From a bacterium (lineage in GTDB: Bacteria; Hydrothermota; UBA3073; JACQXS01; JAQTXJ01), in NCBI GenBank assembly GCA_028716385.1, contig JAQUPX010000004.1, positions 1-49,935 on the forward strand: 49,935 bases of DNA. Reading direction: 5' to 3'. The notes below the pieces were generated by a model, which searched no databases, was not told where the DNA came from, and was given only the letters and a program-made list of their open reading frames with translations. The translations under genes were made by a program, and so were the position numbers. Positions 44,223 to 49,935 of this stretch are shown one piece after another. How positions within the stretch are numbered: position 1 is the stretch's first letter; every line of letters begins with the position of its first letter.

Positions 44223-45259
44223 TTCACTCCTTTAATTTTTGAATTTTTTCTTAATTGTCCATACCACAGTGTTTCAAATTCTTTGTATTCGGGTTTAGTT
44301 CTAATTTTTTGCCACCATTCTTTGTTCTTAATATACCAATTTATTGTTTGTTCTAATCCCTTATCAAATGACATTTTAGGTTCCCAATTCAATAAAGACT
44401 TTGCTTTTTTACGGTTTGCGAAAAGTCTTGTTACATGTCCGGGTCTATCACCAATGAATTCCAAAAGCTTATCAGGTTTCTTTAAGGTGTCAAGGATAGT
44501 TTTTGCAATATCAATGACATTTACTTCCATTTCGGAACCAATATTTATCACTTCACCATCTATATTTTTCTTTTCCAAGGTGTTCCATATTCCCCTTACG
44601 GTATCCGTAACATAAGTCCAATCACGAGTGTTTTTGCCATCCCCGTAGATTAAAAGATTTTTATTTTCAAGTGCGTTCGTTATAAAAAATGGGATTAACT
44701 TTTCAGGGTATTGATTGGGTCCATAAACATTAAAAGGTCTTATTATTGTAATTGGCAACTTATACGTTGCCCAATAAGAATATGCAAGCCTGTCTGAACC
44801 TGCTTTAGCACCAGCATAAGGTGATTGTGGAGCAATTGGATGATGTTCATCCATAGGAACTTTTTGTGCGCTGCCATATACTTCCGAAGTGGATATATGT
44901 ATAAACTTTTCCACAGGATGTTTTTTTATTGCTTCAAGCAATACCTGAGTGCCTTTAAAATCAGTATCCATAAACGGGTCTGATAATGTAATTGAGCGGT
45001 CTATATGTGTCCAAGCGGCAAAATGTACTACTTTATCCTGTTTTTTCATCAAATTGAAAACTAATTTTTCATCAAGTATATTACCATGACAGAATGAAAA
45101 ATTTTTGTTTCTTAATATTTCCGGCGTAAAATTATCCATATTACCACAATAGGTAAGAGCATCAAGAACGGTAATTTTTACATCGGGATGTTCTCTTGCT
45201 ACGAATTTTACAAAATTGCTTCCTATGAAGCCAGCACCACCAGTTATTAAAAGTTTCAT
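44219..45259 (-). CDS. NDP-sugar 4,6-dehydratase family protein (RmlB-like)
   Basis: 346 aa. LLITGGAGFIGSNFVKFV, LDALTYCGNMDN (as in RmlB), HFAAWTHIDRSI, ISTSEVYGSAQ, SPYAGAKAGSDRLA with the Tyr-Lys pair, and RPFNVYGPNQYPEKLIPFFI. Classic dTDP-glucose dehydratases have TDEVYG; here the Asp is Ser (TSEVYG), as in some other 4,6-dehydratase/epimerase groups, so dTDP-glucose is not assured as the substrate. Second gene of the operon, 7 bp after the cupin epimerase. RmlA and RmlD are not in the window. Confidence 0.85.
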   Translation of the reverse strand: MKLLITGGAGFIGSNFVKFVAREHPDVKITVLDALTYCGNMDNFTPEILRNKNFSFCHGNILDEKLVFNLMKKQDKVVHFAAWTHIDRSITLSDPFMDTDFKGTQVLLEAIKKHPVEKFIHISTSEVYGSAQKVPMDEHHPIAPQSPYAGAKAGSDRLAYSYWATYKLPITIIRPFNVYGPNQYPEKLIPFFITNALENKNLLIYGDGKNTRDWTYVTDTVRGIWNTLEKKNIDGEVINIGSEMEVNVIDIAKTILDTLKKPDKLLEFIGDRPGHVTRLFANRKKAKSLLNWEPKMSFDKGLEQTINWYIKNKEWWQKIRTKPEYKEFETLWYGQLRKNSKIKGVK

Positions 45260-45266
45260 GATTTAT

Positions 45267-45722
45267 TTACCCATCCTTACGATTCCAGTCATAAGGGATT
45301 TCTTTGCTATGAGGGGGGATTCTAAATTCATCGGGAGTCTCATAATTATAAGGCTCGGTTGGTATATTTATTACAATCGCTTCCGTTTCTGAAATACATT
45401 TAAATCCGTGATATACGTAAGGGGGTATGTGTAATAAAACAGGATTGTATTCACCTATAAAAAACTCGTTTATTTCGCCAAATGTTTTAGAATCTTTTCG
45501 CCCATCGTATAATACAAACTTCATCATCCCTTTTATGCAGGTCATATTATCATATTGTATTTTGTGAAAATGCCATCCTTTTACAACTCCTGAGTATGCT
45601 GTAGTCATATATGCTTGTCCAAACTTTTTGAAGAACGTATCATCGGATCTTAGTATTTCACTAAGATGCCCCCTTTCATCGGGAATCACTTTCAAATTCT
45701 TTGTCTTAACGCCTTCTATCAT
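45267..45722 (-). CDS. dTDP-4-dehydrorhamnose 3,5-epimerase-like cupin (RmlC family)
   Basis: 151 aa. Family pattern DERGHLSEILRSDDTFFKKFGQ, GVVKGWHFHKIQYDN with the catalytic-site histidines, KFVLYDGRKDSKTFGEINEF, and LLHIPPYVYHGFKC. Slightly short compared with RmlC (about 180). Would epimerise the 4-keto-6-deoxy sugar made by the RmlB-like neighbour. First gene of the polysaccharide operon. Its ATG directly follows the U-tract of a terminator-like hairpin and has no Shine-Dalgarno sequence, so expression is likely controlled in the leader. Confidence 0.85.
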   Translation of the reverse strand: MIEGVKTKNLKVIPDERGHLSEILRSDDTFFKKFGQAYMTTAYSGVVKGWHFHKIQYDNMTCIKGMMKFVLYDGRKDSKTFGEINEFFIGEYNPVLLHIPPYVYHGFKCISETEAIVINIPTEPYNYETPDEFRIPPHSKEIPYDWNRKDG

Positions 45723-45761
45723 AAAAAAATAGAGGTTCCGTTTTTATCCAAACGAACCTCT
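45723..45761 (-). terminator. Intrinsic terminator/attenuator touching the first start codon
   Basis: On the minus strand AGAGGTT (45761-45755) pairs with AACCTCT (45737-45731). An inner CGTTT/AAACG stem (45754-45750 with 45743-45739) and a single bulge give about 12 bp with a 6-base loop. Seven U residues (45729-45723) follow at once, and the next base is the A of the cupin ATG. Placed between promoter and first gene, this can only work as an attenuator that must be read through for the operon to be expressed. Confidence 0.75.
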
Positions 45762-45765
45762 TTAG

Positions 45766-45831
45766 TTAATGTTTCAACTTATATTTTTTGTTCACAAACC
45801 TTAAAAAACCATCTTGCCCTATATGACTCAG
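45766..45831 (-). CDS. Possible 21-residue leader peptide with CTG start
   Basis: In the operon leader a perfect AAGGAGG (about 45847-45841) is followed 8-9 bases later by CTG (45831-45829). It opens a 21-codon frame (SHIGQDGFLRFVNKKYKLKH) ending in TAA 45768-45766, four bases before the attenuator stem. Another frame from ATA 45838 is also open. Nothing else in the leader explains so strong a ribosome binding site. A CTG start is rare, so this is tentative. Confidence 0.3.
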   Translation of the reverse strand: MSHIGQDGFLRFVNKKYKLKH

Positions 45832-45873
45832 AGCTTATACCTCCTTAAATATTTACATAAAGAATTAAGTTAA

Positions 45874-45901
45874 ATGATATTTTTTTTTTATTATTTGTCA
45901 A
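45874..45901 (-). promoter_or_regulatory. Promoter of the 19-gene polysaccharide operon
   Basis: TTGACA (45901-45896), 16-bp A-rich spacer, TATCAT (45879-45874) on the minus strand. Start of transcription expected near 45867, giving a leader of about 145 nt before the cupin gene. It is the only good promoter seen upstream of the 21-kb run of minus-strand genes. Confidence 0.6.
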
Positions 45902-46008
45902 CAAAAATTATAATATGTTAAAAAAGTAATTGACAGTAGGAAAAAATATAGTAGAAATGGCATATATAATAGTAATTTTATCGGAATAAATTATTCAGGA
46001 GGAGATCA

Positions 46009-46464
46009 ATGTTATTACTTTTAATGCTGTTGAATGCCCCTAATGGGTTAGGTATCGGAATAGGTCAATATCCTAACGGAGATATAAGTTTTAAATTTAA
46101 TTCTGGCTCTCCAATGGTAATGCAGCTTACAGTCGGACCGTCTTTTTGGAATTGGGGTGGTGTAGGATGGGGTGGAAGTTGGGCTGTTGGGGGTAGAGCC
46201 CTATTTGAAATGGGGAAGGGGGGACAAGGGGTAGAATATGTTTATTTTTTAGGCGCAGGCGCAGGCGTGCATTTCAATACCGGATGGGTATCTGGAATTG
46301 GGATTTTAGGGGAAGGATTTGGCGAATTGGAGATTTTTCCTAACCCAAGAGACTTGCCCCTTTCTGTTGAAATAGGGATAGGTTTAGCAATTTGTCCTAC
46401 AACTACTAACTTGTGGATAGGACCTTTTATTCCCTTCGGAATACACTTTTACCTTGGAAAATAG
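46009..46464 (+). CDS. Small secreted or outer-membrane protein, glycine-rich
   Basis: 151 aa, ribosome binding site AGGAGGAG ahead of ATG 46009, so the gene is convincing. A short hydrophobic N-terminus (MLLLLMLLNAPN) may be a signal peptide. The rest alternates hydrophobic and small residues with many Gly and Trp (FWNWGGVGWGGSWAVGG, YFLGAGAGVHFNTGWVSGIG) and ends in HFYLGK. This looks like a small beta-barrel or porin-like protein. No family recognised. Divergent from the polysaccharide operon and convergent with the phosphodiesterase gene. TTGACA at 45930 with TAGAAA 16 bp later is a weak promoter candidate. Confidence 0.6.
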   Translation: MLLLLMLLNAPNGLGIGIGQYPNGDISFKFNSGSPMVMQLTVGPSFWNWGGVGWGGSWAVGGRALFEMGKGGQGVEYVYFLGAGAGVHFNTGWVSGIGILGEGFGELEIFPNPRDLPLSVEIGIGLAICPTTTNLWIGPFIPFGIHFYLGK

Positions 46465-46501
46465 TTTGATGTTAAACCACGTGCTTTATTAAAATTTCTA
46501 C

Positions 46502-47023
46502 TTATTTTGTAAAGAATTTAGAAAGTACAATATTTTTTGTTTTAAAATCTATTATATTTACTCCTAACATTCCCTTTTCAAAATTAAGTATTGCGAAACT
46601 TGGCGCAGATCCTCTTTTGTCTTCGGGCTTTAAATGTCCGGGGTTAATATAAATTATACCTTTTACTCTTTCGATAGATGGAATATGAGTATGCCCGTAC
46701 AAGACTACATTCACACTGTTTGATTTTATTGCTTCTTTAGGATTAATATCCCCCGACAAATCTTCTTTATTAGACTCTTTTGTATGAGTAATAAGAACAT
46801 TCCAGCCATTAAATTCTAATATGAAACGATTGGGAATATCAGGGTTTTTGTAATGTTCGGTGTTTGTTCCCGGGACCCTTATTATATCAGGCCATTTAAC
46901 TACATCTTCCCATTCGTCTCCTAAGTGAATGATTTTGTCTACTTTTGTCGTTTGAAACCAAGTAACTACTTCTTCTACCCATTCAATATTATTATGCGAA
47001 TCACTCATTAATCCTATTTTCAT
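46502..47023 (-). CDS. YfcE/MJ0936-type metallophosphoesterase
   Basis: 173 aa. Metal-binding motifs in order: DSHNN (Asp8, His10), HLGDEWED (GD motif), PGTNTEH in the place of GNCD, ITHTKES, and YGHTHIP. These match calcineurin-like phosphodiesterases of the YfcE group, which hydrolyse phosphodiesters with Mn or Ni. The usual GNxD reads G-T-N-T-E, with the Asn kept one residue later. Monocistronic and convergent with the small secreted protein gene; function in the cell unknown. Confidence 0.85.
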   Translation of the reverse strand: MKIGLMSDSHNNIEWVEEVVTWFQTTKVDKIIHLGDEWEDVVKWPDIIRVPGTNTEHYKNPDIPNRFILEFNGWNVLITHTKESNKEDLSGDINPKEAIKSNSVNVVLYGHTHIPSIERVKGIIYINPGHLKPEDKRGSAPSFAILNFEKGMLGVNIIDFKTKNIVLSKFFTK

Positions 47024-47373
47024 TGTTCCCCCTTTAGTTTTTGCAAAAAATTATCAACAAATATTAAAATCAGGATGTATTATATTTATGATTATTTATT
47101 TTTGTCAACTTTTCATTTTTAATTTGCGAAATAGAACGAAGTCTATGCGTATCAAAATATGACGAAAGTTTAAGTATGGATTTGCTAAAATAAAAAATTT
47201 TAAATTATCGAAAAGAGTTATTAAAAAATGTCTTGACTTTTAAGTTTTCTTAAGCTAAAAGTATTTATAAAATATTATTTTAATTGGCAAATAAGAAATT
47301 TTAGAATTGTCTGTTTTTATAAATTAAAGTTTTGTAATATTTATAGTAAAGCAATAAGACTAAGGATGAAAGT
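47024..47373. other. Gene-free AT-rich region with one promoter candidate
   Basis: 350 bp between divergent genes. No open frame, RNA gene or long repeat is seen. TTGACT (47233-47238) and TAAAAG (47256-47261), 17 bp apart, could promote the receiver-domain gene, leaving a leader of about 105 nt. A CTTAAG-centred dyad lies within the spacer. Confidence 0.4.
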
Positions 47374-47727
47374 ATGGGAAAAATATTAATAATAGACAAA
47401 GATATAGATTTATGTAATGAACTTAGTGACTTTTTAACTCAAAAAGGTTATGAGGCTTCAGTGGCAAACGATAGTAAAACCGGATTTTCCCTATTTAAAA
47501 CATTTGCTCCTGATCTGGTGCTTTTGTCAATAGATTTGCCTGGTGTAGGAGGGTTATGCCTTCTTGATTGGATAAAAGCTATCAATAATGATGCAAAAGT
47601 TATTATAATATCTGCATTTGGGACATATACGAATGTTAAACTTGCATTTAAAAAAGGAGCTATGGATTTTTTTGTAAAGCCACTGAATATGAAAAATATA
47701 GAATCAAAAATAAAAAGTGTTTTTTAG
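47374..47727 (+). CDS. Stand-alone receiver domain lacking the phospho-acceptor Asp
   Basis: 117 aa, a single CheY-like fold. It begins GKILIIDKDIDLCNEL and ends FFVKPLNMKNIESKIKSVF, with the conserved lysine in FVKPL and Ser in IIISAFGT. The phospho-acceptor position in PDLVLLSIDLPG is Ser52 (codon TCA at 47527) rather than Asp, and the acidic pair is D8-K9 instead of D-D/E. Phosphorylation in the usual way is therefore unlikely, although D54 is two residues away. AAGGA precedes the ATG. No histidine kinase or output-domain gene is adjacent. Probably a pseudo-receiver acting by protein binding. Confidence 0.85.
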   Translation: MGKILIIDKDIDLCNELSDFLTQKGYEASVANDSKTGFSLFKTFAPDLVLLSIDLPGVGGLCLLDWIKAINNDAKVIIISAFGTYTNVKLAFKKGAMDFFVKPLNMKNIESKIKSVF

Positions 47728-47854
47728 GATAGACATAAATTGTAGTAATTTGATAAATTTACTTATATGCATAGAATGTATAGAAAAAGAAAAAAGGAAA
47801 GATAGTTTTTTGTTTTTATAAAAGTTTGTTTTTTAATACTCCTTTATTTTAATC

Positions 47855-47882
47855 TTGACAAAAGACTTATAAATGGTATTTT
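47855..47882 (+). promoter_or_regulatory. rpsT promoter, near-leaderless
   Basis: TTGACA (47855-47860), 16-bp spacer, TATTTT (47877-47882). Only 7 bp lie between the -10 and ATG 47890, and no Shine-Dalgarno sequence is present, so the mRNA may start at or beside the start codon, as proposed for comM. Confidence 0.45.
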
Positions 47883-47889
47883 GCAAAGA

Positions 47890-48156
47890 ATGAAAGTAAT
47901 AAAATCTGCCGTAAAAGCTGCAAGGCAAAGTCGTAAAAGGGAAAAAAGAAATAATGGAGTAAAGGCAAACATTCGGGATGAGATAAGGAAACTGAGAAAA
48001 ACACCAGATACAAAAACACTGGAGAAAGTCTATTCGGCTATCGATAAAGCTGTAAAACATGGTGTTTTACATCGTAATACAGCTGCAAGAAAGAAATCCA
48101 GATTTGCCAAATTGATAAAAGTTCCTAAAGCCAAGCCTTCTGCTGAAAAGAAATAA
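47890..48156 (+). CDS. rpsT: Ribosomal protein bS20
   Basis: The frame is open from TTG 47881, but ATG 47890 gives the family N-terminus MKVIKSAVKAARQSRKREKR (compare the usual NIKSAIKR start). 88 aa, strongly basic, helical, with ARQSRKREKRNNGVKANIR and the C-terminal VLHRNTAARKKSRFAKLI, as in bS20, which binds 16S rRNA in the 30S subunit. The gap to ispG is filled with palindromic repeats. Confidence 0.93.
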   Translation: MKVIKSAVKAARQSRKREKRNNGVKANIRDEIRKLRKTPDTKTLEKVYSAIDKAVKHGVLHRNTAARKKSRFAKLIKVPKAKPSAEKK

Positions 48157-48166
48157 GTCCTCAGTG

Positions 48167-48289
48167 CGAAGCCTCCCTTGCGGATAGTAGGCTTTCGGAT
48201 AAATGCTAATATTGAAACTTCTAACTACAAGTAGAATATTTGTGCTACAGTAGCATTAGCAAATCTACAAGCAAGATGCTTGTGTTACA
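48167..48289. repeat. Palindromic repeat cluster between rpsT and ispG
   Basis: CGAAGCCT (48167-48174) pairs with AGGCTTTCG (48189-48197). TGCTAAT (48204-48210) pairs with ATTAGCA (48255-48261). Two 25-bp units start 40 bp apart (48225-48249 and 48265-48289). Each is a CTACAAG...TTGTGyTACA palindrome with stems ACAAGTA/TATTTGT and ACAAGCA/TGCTTGT, showing paired changes. The second unit ends at the base before the TTG start assigned to ispG. Confidence 0.65.
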
Positions 48290-49381
48290 TTGGAAAAATT
48301 GAAAAATCAAGCTTATAAAGTTTTGATAAATAGAAGAATTACAAAGGAAGTTAAGATAGGCAATAACCTCATTGGTGGTAAAAACCCGATATTGATTCAA
48401 TCAATGACAAAATCAAGTTCTATATCTGCTATCATAAAAGAAATAAACGTTCTTGAATCAATGAAATGTGAAATAATAAGGATAGCAGTACCGGATTTTA
48501 AGACTGCAAGAGCGATTAAAAAAATAAAAAAAGAAACTTCAATTCCTATTGTAGCAGATATACATTTCAATTACAGGCTTGCAATTGAGTCAATAGAAAA
48601 CGGGGCAGATAAGATTCGTATAAATCCGGGAAATATTGGAGGGAAAGAAAAAGTAAAAACGGTTATTAATTGCGCAAAAGAACATAATATTCCAATAAGA
48701 GTCGGGATTAATTCGGGTTCTCTGGAAAAACAGTTATTGACTAAATATGGAAGTCCTGTCGCAGAAGCTCTTGTAGAAAGCGCAGAAATATGGGTTAAAA
48801 CAATTGAAGATATGGGCTTTGATAAAATGGTGCTTTCAATAAAATCTTCGGATACATTGGAGACAATTATTGCGTATCGCAAAATATCAAGCAAACTAAA
48901 TTATCCACTTCATTTAGGGATTACGGCAGCTTCAGGCGGGAATATCGGAATTGTTCGTTCTTCTGTGGGAATTGGGACACTTTTGGCGGAAGGAATTGGA
49001 GATACAATAAGAGTATCTTTAACGGGAACCTCTGTTGAGGAAGTAAAAATAGGGTATGAAATATTGAAAACGCTCAATATAAGAGAAAATAATATCCAGA
49101 TTGTTGCATGCCCGACATGTGGAAGGTGTCAAATAAACGTATTAAAGTTAGTAAATAAGATAGAAAAAGAATTAAATAAAATAAGTTATAAACCAAAATC
49201 AGCTATAAAAATTGCAGTAATGGGGTGTGTTGTGAATGGACCCGGTGAGGCAAAAGACGCGGATTTTGGTATAACGGGAGGAAAGGAAGAAGGTATTATA
49301 TTCAAAAAAGGTAAAATAATAAAAAAAGTGTTAGAAAAGAATATAGTTTCTGTACTTATGGAGGAAATATGCAAAGAATAA
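48290..49381 (+). CDS. ispG: 4-hydroxy-3-methylbut-2-enyl diphosphate synthase (GcpE)
   Basis: 363 aa, the short single-domain bacterial form. TIM-barrel part with IGGKNPILIQSMTKSSS and VADIHFNYRLAIESIENGADKIRINPGN. The 4Fe-4S part has C274 and C277 in CPTCGRC, C313 in MGCVVNGPGEAKDADFG, and the nearby Glu ligand in NGPGE. Catalyses the sixth step of the MEP isoprenoid pathway. The start is uncertain: TTG 48290 abuts a palindromic repeat, TTG 48299 and TTG 48323 are alternatives, and no clear ribosome binding site is seen. It overlaps panD by 13 bp. Confidence 0.93.
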   Translation: MEKLKNQAYKVLINRRITKEVKIGNNLIGGKNPILIQSMTKSSSISAIIKEINVLESMKCEIIRIAVPDFKTARAIKKIKKETSIPIVADIHFNYRLAIESIENGADKIRINPGNIGGKEKVKTVINCAKEHNIPIRVGINSGSLEKQLLTKYGSPVAEALVESAEIWVKTIEDMGFDKMVLSIKSSDTLETIIAYRKISSKLNYPLHLGITAASGGNIGIVRSSVGIGTLLAEGIGDTIRVSLTGTSVEEVKIGYEILKTLNIRENNIQIVACPTCGRCQINVLKLVNKIEKELNKISYKPKSAIKIAVMGCVVNGPGEAKDADFGITGGKEEGIIFKKGKIIKKVLEKNIVSVLMEEICKE

Positions 49382-49725
49382 TGTGCAAATCAAAAATATC
49401 CGGTTTAAAAATAACTCATAAAGGGCTTCAATATCAAGGTTCCATTGAATTGCCGCCTGAAGTTCTTGAAGCTGCGGATATATTTCCCGGGGAAATGATA
49501 CTTGTAATAAACGAATATAACGGGGCAAGGTTTGAAACTTATGCAATAAAAGGGAAACCGGGACGTTGTGGATTGTTGGGCGGAGCGGCAAGATTGGGGG
49601 AAGTCGGAGATAGATTGCTTGTTATATCGTCGGGAATTATGGATTCAAAGGATGCAAAATCAAACTCTATAAAAGTTGTATTTCTGAACGAAGACAATAA
49701 GATTGTGAGCACTAAAAAGCATTAA
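49369..49725 (+). CDS. panD: Aspartate 1-decarboxylase (PanD)
   Basis: 118 aa. MQRIMCKSKISGLKITHKG, the self-cleavage site Gly24-Ser25 in YQGSIELP that generates the pyruvoyl cofactor, the EAADIFPGE segment, NGARFETYAI, and GGAARLGEVGDRLLVIS. Lys9 is present. Makes beta-alanine for pantothenate and CoA. The start overlaps the end of ispG by 13 bp, with GGAGG in the ispG 3' end as ribosome binding site, so the pair is co-transcribed. Confidence 0.93.
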   Translation: MQRIMCKSKISGLKITHKGLQYQGSIELPPEVLEAADIFPGEMILVINEYNGARFETYAIKGKPGRCGLLGGAARLGEVGDRLLVISSGIMDSKDAKSNSIKVVFLNEDNKIVSTKKH

Positions 49726-49772
49726 AATAATTTACTCGTACAGTTTCGAAATTTGTTGTTCTTTCTTTAGTT

Positions 49773-49935
49773 ATGAAAAAAAACACACCCATTGAAAAAG
49801 AAGAAATTCTAAATAAAATAAAAGAAATTTATAAAGACAAGGGACAATGCATAAGAGAGAGATTAAATGAGTTTAAAGAAATCTATGATAAAGGAAATAG
49901 TAAAAAAATATTTACAGAACTTGCATTTTGTTTAT
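49773..49935 (+). CDS. Ogg-type N-glycosylase/DNA lyase, N-terminal part
   Basis: Starts at ATG 49773 and runs off the window (54 codons). The sequence CIRERLNEFKEI followed by KKIFTELAFCL resembles the N-terminus of archaeal/Thermotoga-type 8-oxoguanine DNA glycosylases (Ogg2/AGOG-like N-glycosylase/DNA lyase), where FxELxFCLLT is conserved. The helix-hairpin-helix and catalytic lysine would lie beyond the edge. Same direction as panD, 47 bp downstream. Confidence 0.65.
   Translation, partial: MKKNTPIEKEEILNKIKEIYKDKGQCIRERLNEFKEIYDKGNSKKIFTELAFCL

Noticed and set aside
45666..45848. 60-aa plus-strand ORF across the operon leader
   Set aside because: It covers the leader hairpin and the 5' end of the cupin gene on the wrong strand and has no ribosome binding site.
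1..49935. CRISPR arrays, tRNA and rRNA genes
   Set aside because: No regularly spaced identical repeats with unique spacers and no cloverleaf or rRNA-like sequence were seen; the repeats present are few, palindromic and irregularly spaced.

Overview
The window is AT-rich DNA from an uncultured-looking, Gram-negative-type bacterium. Three large secreted proteins end in the same roughly 80-residue FlgD-Ig/type IX-secretion-like C-terminal domain. One is a gingipain-type (C25) protease with a beta-propeller and Ig-like domains. Together with a TonB receptor, a Wza-type export protein and an ispG/panD housekeeping block, this points to the FCB group or a candidate phylum such as WOR-3/Stahlbacteria. 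That placement is an inference from protein style, not proof.

Layout. (1) 1 to about 6.22 kb is the right end of an integrated mobile element: decayed ORF fragments, a striking pair of about 190-bp repeats, an HTH-like protein, an archaeo-eukaryotic-type primase with a DnaA box and dyads just upstream, a small basic protein and a large serine recombinase. The recombinase end is fused to a truncated comM, so the element sits in comM at the sensor-1 motif. The left end and the comM 3' half lie outside the window. (2) 7.3-17 kb: a two-gene minus-strand operon for giant secreted proteases (C25, then an HExxH metallopeptidase). (3) 17.1-22.1 kb: a BaiN/HI0933-type flavoprotein, an MFS transporter, a repeat-dense intergenic region and a secreted M1 aminopeptidase. 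(4) 22.25-24.4 kb: a cobalamin riboswitch and a BtuB-type receptor. (5) 24.4-45.7 kb: a single 19-gene minus-strand exopolysaccharide/O-antigen operon with many 4-bp ATGA overlaps, containing nucleotide-sugar enzymes, a phosphoglycosyl transferase, six glycosyltransferases, flippase, polymerase/ligase, chain-length regulator, Wza-like export protein and a B12-binding radical SAM enzyme. It starts from a TTGACA-16-TATCAT promoter followed by a leader with an intrinsic terminator whose U-tract touches the first start codon. (6) 46-49.9 kb: a small secreted protein, a YfcE-type phosphodiesterase, a degenerate receiver domain, rpsT, ispG, panD and the start of an Ogg-type glycosylase.

How it fits together. 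The polysaccharide operon would activate and modify sugars, load them on undecaprenyl phosphate, flip, polymerise and export them. The BtuB gene ends 2 bp from that operon's end and may feed its cobalamin-dependent radical SAM enzyme. Secreted proteases with matching C-terminal domains are probably exported by a type IX-like system not present here. Small palindromic repeats with compensatory changes are scattered through intergenic DNA and, in one case, in frame inside a gene.

Most unusual signals: the two element repeats in which five hexamers have been swapped in concert (TTGTTA-like in one copy, TTGGCA in the other); the primase/recombinase element in comM; the attenuator-like operon leader; and the in-frame palindrome in the flavoprotein gene.
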